From Planctomycetota bacterium (lineage in GTDB: Bacteria > Planctomycetota > UBA1135), in the NCBI GenBank assembly GCA_027623585.1, contig JAQBVK010000138.1:1-6572 (forward strand): 6,572 nucleotides of DNA, in the 5' to 3' direction. Every line of letters starts with the position of its first letter. The first letter of the stretch is position 1. The position numbers were made by a program, and so were the translations under genes. Below, one piece after another: positions 1 through 6,572 of this stretch. The notes under the pieces are model-generated. The model ran no database searches. It worked only from the letters and a program-made list of their open reading frames with translations, and was not told the DNA's origin.

Positions 1-920
1 GTGCTCGCTGGAGACCCGGAGGGCGCCGCCGCCGAACACGCATCCCGCACGCCGCTGGATCCAGAAGTTCCAGAACCGCCGCCGCCCGCCAAGGAAAGCT
101 CGCCCGCTACGAAGCGTGAGACCGGGGCGGCGAGCGCCGACGCCGAGCAGAAACCACAAGTGGATGCTCCGCAGGAACCGAAGTCGAGTCGCGGCCTCAC
201 GGGGGAGGGCGCAGCGGCGACTCCCGCGCAGGCCAGCGCTTCGAGCGAATCGCAGGGCTTTCCTTCCGCCAAGGCCGACAGCAAGGAGGCGGGAGACCCG
301 GGCAAGAGTCCGACTCCGAAGCCGCGCAAGCCGAAGGCGCCGAGCGAGGTTCCGCCTCCGAAGAAGAAACCCGCCGAAGAATCCGGCAGCACGGCGGGCA
401 AAGGCGTCGGCCACGGTTCGAGCCGCAATCCGGGCAGCACCGATTGGGAGAGCAAGGATCAGACTTCGACCGACGAAGAGGATCCGCTCGACGACGACGA
501 GGACGTGGACGACGAAGACTCCGAGTCCGAGGCCCGCGGCGGTCTGCAGCCGAGCCTGCGCGACCGGCGGCCGGCGGTCAACCGCGACCTGCGCATCGCT
601 TTCGGCAACCGGCCGAATCCGGACGCGAACGGGCGCGGCGCCGGCGGCGAGCAGAAGAAATCGCGCGGCGTGGCTTCGCTGGTGCTGGGCGTTCCGATTC
701 CGGACCATGTCAAAGGCAAGCCGAACCCCGGCCGCACGAAGATCACGCAGGAGCGCGTCGAGCCGAAGGCCGAGGACGCGCCTCTCGCGGACGCCGTAGC
801 GCATTCGCCGCGCTCTGGCTCTCCCGGAATTCTTTCCCAGTTCGAACTGGACCCTTGGATGCGCGCGCTGGTGCGCAGTTACTTCGACCGCGGCGGAACT
901 CCCGCCGGCAACGACAACCC

Positions 921-924
<4 letters not shown>
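1..924 (+). CDS. Unrecognised protein, C-terminal part (low-complexity, acidic stretch, ordered tail)
   Basis: The frame is open from the first base to a TGA at 922-924, giving 307 visible residues. The GTG at base 1 is probably internal, because the frame has no visible left boundary, so I treat the gene as 5'-truncated. Residues 1 to about 150 are rich in Pro, Ala, Ser, Lys and Glu with no hydrophobic segment, and look disordered. A basic Pro/Lys patch lies at about 102-124, and an almost purely acidic run of Asp/Glu at 158-177. From about 181 the composition changes to a more ordered tail with Arg, Asn, Gly and Pro, including SLVLGVPIPD at 226-235 and the Trp-containing end DPWMRALVRSYF at 284-295. 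The stop overlaps the MoxR start, so it belongs to the same operon. I do not recognise the family and assign no function. It could be the cytoplasmic or periplasmic tail of a larger membrane protein, but nothing visible decides this. Confidence 0.8.
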
Positions 925-1937
<1,013 letters not shown>

Positions 1938-1945
1938 TCCCCGCC

Positions 1946-2845
1946 ATGGCGGCACCGCGAATTCCCGTCGAGGAGCTGTGCGACGCACGCTTCTTGGCCG
2001 CTCTCGAGCGGCTGAGGATCGTCGCTCGTCGAGTGGCTCCGCGCGGTCGATTTGCGGAGCAGCGCTCGCGCGATCGCGGCAGCGGCTTGGAGTTCAAGGA
2101 CCACCGCGCTTACACCTCGGGCGACGACCTGCGCACCGTCGACTGGAACGTTTACCGGCGTCTCGGCCGCATGTTCTTGAGACTCTTCGAGGAGCTCGAG
2201 GATCTGCCGCTCTATCTCTTGGTGGACGTCTCGCAGAGCGCGTACTTCGAGGATCCACCGCGCGCGCGCGCCGGACTGCGTGCGGCGCTAGCGCTGGCTG
2301 CGATCAGCCTGAGTCAACACGATCCAGTCGGGGTGTACCCCTTCTCCGATGATTTGCGTGTGCTGGTGCGTCCCGCTTCCGGCAAGAGCCGCGTGCTCGG
2401 ACTTGCGCAGCGCATGGCCGAGATCGAGCCGGCGGGCAGCACGGATCTTGCCCGCTCGCTCGCCACCTTCTCCGCGTTGCGTCAACGTGAAGGCCTGGTG
2501 GTGGTGGTCTCGGACTTCTTCGATCCGGCCGGCCTCGAGGCGGTGACGGAAGCGCTCGGCAAGCTGCGTCACCGGCTGCTGCTGCTGCGCTTGAAGCGCG
2601 CCGAAGACGCCGAGCCGACCCTGCAGGGCGATCTGCGCTTGGTGGATTGCGAGAGCGGCATGGGCGAGGACGTCTCGATTAGTTCCTCCGTCCTCACGCG
2701 TTACCGCGCTGCCTACGCGCGGTTCGAGGAAGGCCTCGCCTCCTTCGCGCTCGCGCGCGGGGCAGGGTTGCTGACGCTGGATGCCGACGCCGAGGTCGTG
2801 CCGCAGCTCGAGCGCCTGTTCGCGGGAGGCACCTGGACCGCATGA
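1946..2845 (+). CDS. DUF58 family protein with VWA-like fold and intact MIDAS
   Basis: This 299-residue protein has the DUF58 hallmark at about 47-74: GLEFKDHRAYTSGDD followed by RTVDWNVYRR. After it comes a VWA-like core. The MIDAS residues are D94-x-S96-x-S98 (DVSQS), T166 in GSTDL, and D190 in VVVVSDF, so metal binding should be possible. There is no hydrophobic helix of membrane length. Many DUF58 proteins are about 400 residues with N-terminal membrane segments, so this is the short soluble form and should be cytoplasmic. DUF58 genes regularly follow moxR, and the protein is the likely direct partner of the ATPase (inference from family and location). The ATG at 1946, 8 bases after the MoxR stop, fits the family's N-terminus. 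An upstream in-frame ATG at 1799 would add an Arg-rich stretch lying inside moxR and is unlikely. No clear ribosome binding site is present, so translation is probably coupled. Confidence 0.95.
   Translation: MAAPRIPVEELCDARFLAALERLRIVARRVAPRGRFAEQRSRDRGSGLEFKDHRAYTSGDDLRTVDWNVYRRLGRMFLRLFEELEDLPLYLLVDVSQSAYFEDPPRARAGLRAALALAAISLSQHDPVGVYPFSDDLRVLVRPASGKSRVLGLAQRMAEIEPAGSTDLARSLATFSALRQREGLVVVVSDFFDPAGLEAVTEALGKLRHRLLLLRLKRAEDAEPTLQGDLRLVDCESGMGEDVSISSSVLTRYRAAYARFEEGLASFALARGAGLLTLDADAEVVPQLERLFAGGTWTA
2824..2829 (+). promoter_or_regulatory. Possible Shine-Dalgarno sequence for the BatA-like gene
   Basis: GGGAGG lies 12 bases before the ATG at 2842. The spacing is longer than ideal, but it is the only purine-rich Shine-Dalgarno-like motif found close to any of the four visible starts, apart from a bare G run before gene 5. 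It lies inside the end of the DUF58 gene, so it may only be coding sequence. Confidence 0.35.
2842..2845 (+). other. ATGA stop/start overlap, DUF58 to BatA-like gene
   Basis: The ATG (2842-2844) overlaps the DUF58 stop TGA (2843-2845), which indicates coupled translation of the cytoplasmic DUF58 protein and the following membrane protein. Confidence 0.85.
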
Positions 2846-4527
2846 ATCTTTCCTCCTTCGGTCCGGCGCTGTTCGCAACCGGGCTCGGCGTGCTCGCGGG
2901 CGCGTTGTTCCTGCTGCAGCGTCTGCGCGTGCGGCACCGCGAGGTGCGCGTGCCGACCGTGCTGTTCTGGAGGGAGGCGGTCGAGGAATCCCGCGCGCGC
3001 GTTTTCGTGCGCCGCTTCCGGCATCCGTGGGCTTATGCGCTCGCACTGGCGGTCGCGGGCCTGTTGTGGCTCGCGGCAGCGCTGCCCCGTTCCGACGGAG
3101 ATCCGGGCATCGAGCATCTGCTCGTGCTGGACGGATCGGCCGCGATGCTGCGGGGTGAACGATTCGCTGAGGCTGCGCTCGCCGTGCAGCAGCGCGCGAG
3201 CGAGTTGCCGCGCGCGAGCACGCGCGTGGTTTTCGCGGGATCGCGGCCGCTGACGCTGCTGGCGCCCGGCGAAGAACTCGCGCTGTTGCGCCGCCGCTTG
3301 GAGGCCGTCACGCCCGAAGCCGCGCCCTCCACGCTTGCTGACGCGGTGCGCGCTGCGGCTGCGGTGGTCGCGCCGGAGAAACGGCTGGTCGCGGAGTTGC
3401 ACGGCGACGGCGCGCTCGACCCGGAATGGAAGCAAGCCTTGCCCGCGGATTTTCTGGTGCAGCGCGTCTCATCGCCACCGGAGACACTCGATCTCGCGGC
3501 CAGCATCACGGCGTTCGGGATCAGTGAGTCCGCGTCGGGTCGTTGGGACGCAGTGGATCTCTACCTTCGCGTCGAAGGGGCTCGCTCCGCCCTGAGCATG
3601 GAACTGGACGGAACTCCGCTGCTTGCGGAGCAAGCTGCCAGCGCCGTCGGTGTGGAGTATCGCGTGCGCGACGTTGCAGCTCGCGGCGAAACGTGGAGTG
3701 CGCGCCTCGGAGACGCGGCGGTGAGTTCCGATGCCTCGGTTTCACGCGTGTTGCCGGCGCGCGCTCCCTTACGCGTCGCTCTTTCGCCGCGCGTGCCCAG
3801 CAGCGCGCGCGCTGCGCTCGCGGCGGACTCCGGCGTCGCCCTCGTCGAAGAGAGCGCGGAAGTCGTGCTGCGCGCCTCCGGCGAGGAGTTCGGCCTTGGA
3901 CTCCCGGCCTTGGAGTTCGTCGAGCCGAGCGAGGAACAAGCCGCCTTCACCGTGCGCGGTCCCAGTTCCTCGGGCGCGGAGGACGAAGTGCTCGCTCTCT
4001 TCGAACGGCTTGGCCTGCGCGAAGTGGACGCGGTTACGCTCGCCATGGTGGCGGATCGTCCCATCGAACTCCGCTTCGTCGAAGACGGCGCGGGACGCAG
4101 CCTCGAAGTGTGGGACTCTCTGTTCAGCGCCGATTTCGACTTCGCGCAGACGCGCGCCTTCCCGCTGTTTCTCGCGGCCGCCGTGCGCTGGCTCGCCGCC
4201 GCGCCGGAACTCCGCTCGGATCTGGCCGCTGGCGCCTGGATTCCGGCGGAGGACGCTCCGCTGCGCGCCGCCGACAGCTCGTTCCTCGACGGCGCCGGCG
4301 CAGCATTTCGCTTGCCGCGCGCCGGCGAGTGGACCGACGCGCACGGCCGGCTCGTGACCGCAGCGCTGCTCGATCCCGCGCTGCTCGCGGCGGCGAGTTC
4401 TGCCTCGTACCGGGACGATGCCAGCGCGCGCTCGAGCGTCACGGATCCCATGCCGTGGATCGCACTGCTGGCGCTCGGTTTGCTGGTCTCCGAGTGGATT
4501 CTGTTTCGACGGGGGCGCATTCCGTGA
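2842..4527 (+). CDS. BatA-like membrane protein with degenerate VWA domain
   Basis: The 561-residue product starts with the pattern of the BatA/aerotolerance N-terminal domain. It has a membrane helix at about 8-25, a basic loop with VRVPTVLFWREAVEES at 35-50, and a second helix at about 61-81. A VWA-like region follows, with LLVLDGSAAM at 93-102. Its MIDAS is damaged: D97 and S99 remain, the third position is A101, and the late LxSDG-type aspartate motif is replaced by ELHGDG at 185-190. S163-T164 may keep the threonine. The central part (about 215-440) looks like beta-rich extracytoplasmic domains. FPLFLAAAVRWL at 440-451 resembles a segment common in this family. A third helix spans about 538-555 and is followed by a basic tail. 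The positive-inside rule puts the bulk of the protein in the periplasm. It probably acts as a structural member of the membrane complex whose soluble partners are MoxR and DUF58. The exact role is unknown. Confidence 0.9.
   Translation: MNLSSFGPALFATGLGVLAGALFLLQRLRVRHREVRVPTVLFWREAVEESRARVFVRRFRHPWAYALALAVAGLLWLAAALPRSDGDPGIEHLLVLDGSAAMLRGERFAEAALAVQQRASELPRASTRVVFAGSRPLTLLAPGEELALLRRRLEAVTPEAAPSTLADAVRAAAAVVAPEKRLVAELHGDGALDPEWKQALPADFLVQRVSSPPETLDLAASITAFGISESASGRWDAVDLYLRVEGARSALSMELDGTPLLAEQAASAVGVEYRVRDVAARGETWSARLGDAAVSSDASVSRVLPARAPLRVALSPRVPSSARAALAADSGVALVEESAEVVLRASGEEFGLGLPALEFVEPSEEQAAFTVRGPSSSGAEDEVLALFERLGLREVDAVTLAMVADRPIELRFVEDGAGRSLEVWDSLFSADFDFAQTRAFPLFLAAAVRWLAAAPELRSDLAAGAWIPAEDAPLRAADSSFLDGAGAAFRLPRAGEWTDAHGRLVTAALLDPALLAAASSASYRDDASARSSVTDPMPWIALLALGLLVSEWILFRRGRIP
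4524..4527 (+). other. GTGA stop/start overlap deciding a GTG start
   Basis: The GTG at 4524-4526 overlaps the TGA at 4525-4527. It is preceded by a G run at 4511-4515, which could pair weakly with the anti-Shine-Dalgarno. Starting here gives the expected hydrophobic N-terminus, and no ATG near this point is in frame, so GTG is the best start. Confidence 0.8.
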
Positions 4528-6572
4528 GCATTGCCTTCCTCGCGCCCGGCTGGCTGTGGTTACTGGTGGGCCTGCCGCTCCTCGCACTCGCGCGCAGCGC
4601 CGAGCCGGTGCGCGGACACCTGGCGCTGCGTGCCGCGCTGTGCGCTCTGATCGTGCTCGGCCTCGCGCGTCCGGTGTCGTGGACGGCGCACGCACCCGAG
4701 CACGCGGTGTTCGTCGCGGACTTCAGCGCGAGCGCGGATCCGGCCGCTCACTTCGCCTTGGCCACCACTCTCGACGACGCCTTGCAGGCGCTGCCTTCGA
4801 ACGCGCGCGCCGTGTTGATCCAGATCGGTGAAGCCTCGACTCCGCTCGAAGGTTTCGAACGCGTCGAATTCGTCCGCGGCGCGAGTTCGCTTTCGGCAGC
4901 GCTCGACGCCGCGGTGTTGGCGATCCCCGCGTCCGCGCTCGGATCGGTCACGCTGCTCAGCGATGGCGCCGCCACGGATCGCCTCTGGGGTGACGCGGTC
5001 GCAACGCTCGCCGAACGCGGCATCCCGCTCCACGCGATCGCCTTACGCTCAGCACCGCTGCCGTTGCGCGTCGCTTCGATGAGCGCAATGCAGGATTTGC
5101 GTTGCGGGCAGTCCGGCGAGTTCCTCGTGACCTTGACCGGCATGGACGGCGATGCGGAGCTCGAGTTCGGCGATCCGGAGGGCAGAGTGCAGCGCGCGAG
5201 CGTGCGCATCGAGCAGGGCGAAGGGCGCGCGCGTTTCGCCTGGGAGCCGGTTGCGGCTGGATTCGTAGCGCTCGAAGCGCGCGTGACCGGCCACACTTTG
5301 CGGCAAAACTTCGCGGTGCAAGACCCCTTGCGCGTGCTCTACCTCGGCAGCCGCACTCAAGGGGGGGGGAAGGCCTTGGCGGAATTGGTCGGCCCGGGAT
5401 TTGCGCTGGAAGAGGCTGCTTCGGCGGAGACGCCGCGCCCGCAGCCGTTCCGTGATTACGACCTCGTGGTGCTCGACGATCTCCCAGCGGACGAATTCAG
5501 CGAGGAGCGGCAGGCTGAGCTCGTCGCGGCGGTCACCGAGCAAGGGACGGGTTTGTTCTTCGGCGGTGGACGCGGCGCCTACGGCCCGGGCGGCTGGCAC
5601 GAGGCGACAGCAGCCGCGTTGCTGCCGGTCGAGAGCTTGCAGAAGGAAGAGAAGCGCGATCCGAGCACCACGCTGGTGATCATCATCGACACTTCTGGTT
5701 CGATGGGCGGTGAACGCATCCAACTCGCGAAGGAGGTGGCCCGGCTCGCGATGATGCGCCTGCTACCACACGACAAGGTCGGCATCGTCGAGTTCTACGG
5801 CGCCAAGCGTTGGGCGGCGCCGATCCAGCCGGCGTCGAACTCGATCGATTTGCAGCGCGCGATCAATCGCATGGACTCGGGCGGCGGCACCGTGATCTTG
5901 CCGGCCATCGAGGAAGCCTATTACGGAATGCAGAACGTGAACACGCGCTACAAGCACGTTTTGGTGCTGACCGACGGCGGGGTGGAGACGGGCGCCTTCG
6001 AACCCTTGCTGCGGCGCATGGCCGACGACGGCATGAACGTGTCCACCGTGCTGATCGGACCGGAAGCGCACAGCGAGTTCTTGCTGAACCTCGCGAATTG
6101 GGGACGCGGCCGTTTTTACAACGTGCCGGATCGTTTCAACCTTCCGGAGATCTTGCTGAAGCAGCCGACCAGCTCTCGCTTGCCCGGCTACAAGCCTGGC
6201 CAGTTTCCAGTGCGCGCGCGCGGCGGTGCGGGCTGGTGGGGCGAGACCGATCCGCACGCTGCACCTCCGATCGGCGGCTTCGCCGAGACGCGCGCGCGGC
6301 CGGGCGCGGAAGTCCTCATGGAGATCGCGGGCGAAGGCGCGCCCTTGCTGGCAAGTTGGCACCACGGACTCGGGCGCGTGACTGCGCTCACGACTGAAGC
6401 GGTGGGAGCGGGCGCGGCGCCGTGGCGCGCCTGGCCCGAATACGGCGCCGCGCTCGCGCGCGTGTGGACGCGCACCGCCGCGCACGAACGTCCGCCGTTT
6501 GCCTTCGAACTCGAACGCCGCGGCGCGGAACTTGAGCTGCGTGCCATGCGCAGACGTCCGGGCACGGAGCTG
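4524..6572 (+). CDS. Membrane-anchored double-VWA protein with GATase-like fold (3'-truncated)
   Basis: I translated this frame by hand from the GTG at 4524; it is open for 683 codons to the window edge. Two membrane helices lie at about 5-23 and 34-50, with a basic loop between them. VWA domain 1 (about 60-172) has DFSAS at 66-70 and LLSDG at 144-148. A beta-rich, Ig-like segment covers about 176-262. A class I GATase-like fold begins at about 269 (LRVLYLGSR) and continues through DLVVLDDLP and GLFFGGGRGAYGPGGW at 343-358. VWA domain 2 is inserted at about 379-545 with a perfect MIDAS: D389-S391-S393 in DTSGSM, T456 in GGGT, and D484 in LTDGG. The GATase-like fold then resumes, with HHGLGRVTAL at 613-622. 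No nucleophilic Cys is seen at the expected elbow, so amidotransferase activity is unlikely. This architecture is known in bacterial VWA proteins, usually longer than what is visible here, so a C-terminal part is missing. The VWA domains should face the periplasm. Confidence 0.93.
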   Translation, partial: MSIAFLAPGWLWLLVGLPLLALARSAEPVRGHLALRAALCALIVLGLARPVSWTAHAPEHAVFVADFSASADPAAHFALATTLDDALQALPSNARAVLIQIGEASTPLEGFERVEFVRGASSLSAALDAAVLAIPASALGSVTLLSDGAATDRLWGDAVATLAERGIPLHAIALRSAPLPLRVASMSAMQDLRCGQSGEFLVTLTGMDGDAELEFGDPEGRVQRASVRIEQGEGRARFAWEPVAAGFVALEARVTGHTLRQNFAVQDPLRVLYLGSRTQGGGKALAELVGPGFALEEAASAETPRPQPFRDYDLVVLDDLPADEFSEERQAELVAAVTEQGTGLFFGGGRGAYGPGGWHEATAAALLPVESLQKEEKRDPSTTLVIIIDTSGSMGGERIQLAKEVARLAMMRLLPHDKVGIVEFYGAKRWAAPIQPASNSIDLQRAINRMDSGGGTVILPAIEEAYYGMQNVNTRYKHVLVLTDGGVETGAFEPLLRRMADDGMNVSTVLIGPEAHSEFLLNLANWGRGRFYNVPDRFNLPEILLKQPTSSRLPGYKPGQFPVRARGGAGWWGETDPHAAPPIGGFAETRARPGAEVLMEIAGEGAPLLASWHHGLGRVTALTTEAVGAGAAPWRAWPEYGAALARVWTRTAAHERPPFAFELERRGAELELRAMRRRPGTEL
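5361..5369 (+). repeat. Nine-G homopolymer inside the double-VWA gene
   Basis: Nine consecutive G bases encode G280-G281-G282 as three GGG codons, just after the first strand of the GATase-like fold. The run is in frame as given. Loss of one G would shift into a frame that stops at 5677-5679, and gain of one G into a frame that stops at 5453-5455. Either change would remove VWA domain 2. Confidence 0.9.

Noticed and set aside
116..799. Alternative frame (227 codons) inside gene 1
   Set aside because: The product is dominated by Arg and Ala with no structure. The frame ending at 924 has coherent charge blocks and an operon-type overlap.
444..920. Upstream in-frame extension of MoxR by 159 residues
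   Set aside because: The extension is Arg-rich low-complexity sequence in a shifted frame of gene 1. The ATG at 921 gives the normal family length and overlaps the previous stop.
1938..1945. Search for a promoter or terminator between moxR and the DUF58 gene
   Set aside because: The gap is only 8 bases and holds no hairpin or promoter-like sequence.
2259..2270. Alternating CG run (also near 2992-3001 and 6212-6222), possible Z-DNA or repeat
   Set aside because: Each run lies within coding sequence and is explained by Arg-Ala codons in a GC-rich genome; there is no repeat unit or intergenic context.
3561..4520. Antisense open frame (319 codons) across the BatA-like gene
   Set aside because: The translation is almost all Ser, Ala, Arg and Thr, with no motifs; it is the shadow of GC-biased codons on the plus strand.
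5763..6485. Antisense open frame (240 codons) across gene 5
   Set aside because: It lies opposite VWA domain 2, which has complete MIDAS motifs; the antisense product is Arg/His-rich with no recognisable features.

Overview
The window is a GC-rich, fully packed stretch of plus-strand coding sequence with a strong G/C bias at third codon positions. It carries five consecutive genes, two of them cut by the window edges. Gene content and base composition fit a high-GC bacterium of the Planctomycetota type or a related lineage. That placement is inference from the operon style, with no phylogenetic marker behind it.

Layout: (1) bases 1-924, the C-terminal part of a protein I do not recognise. 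It is Pro/Lys/Glu-rich and looks disordered, then has an acidic stretch and a more ordered Arg/Gly/Pro-containing tail. (2) 921-1937, a MoxR-family AAA+ ATPase. (3) 1946-2845, a short soluble DUF58 protein with a von Willebrand factor A-like (VWA) fold and an intact metal site (MIDAS). (4) 2842-4527, a membrane-anchored BatA-type protein whose VWA-like domain has lost much of its MIDAS. (5) 4524-6572, a membrane-anchored protein with two VWA domains, the second inserted in a class I glutamine amidotransferase (GATase)-like fold. It runs off the right edge.

Neighbouring genes overlap by 4 bases (ATGA, ATGA, GTGA) or are 8 bases apart, so the set is almost certainly one translationally coupled operon. 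Its promoter lies left of the window. No terminator, RNA gene, mobile element or CRISPR array is visible, and no gap between genes exceeds 8 bases.

This is a MoxR/DUF58/BatA-like cluster. In such clusters a MoxR ATPase is thought to remodel or activate targets through MIDAS-bearing VWA partners. By the positive-inside rule, the VWA domains of proteins 4 and 5 should face the periplasm, while MoxR and DUF58 are cytoplasmic. DUF58 is therefore the likeliest direct partner of the ATPase. The general system is known but poorly understood. The least explained parts are the first protein, the loss of the MIDAS in protein 4, and a nine-G run inside gene 5.
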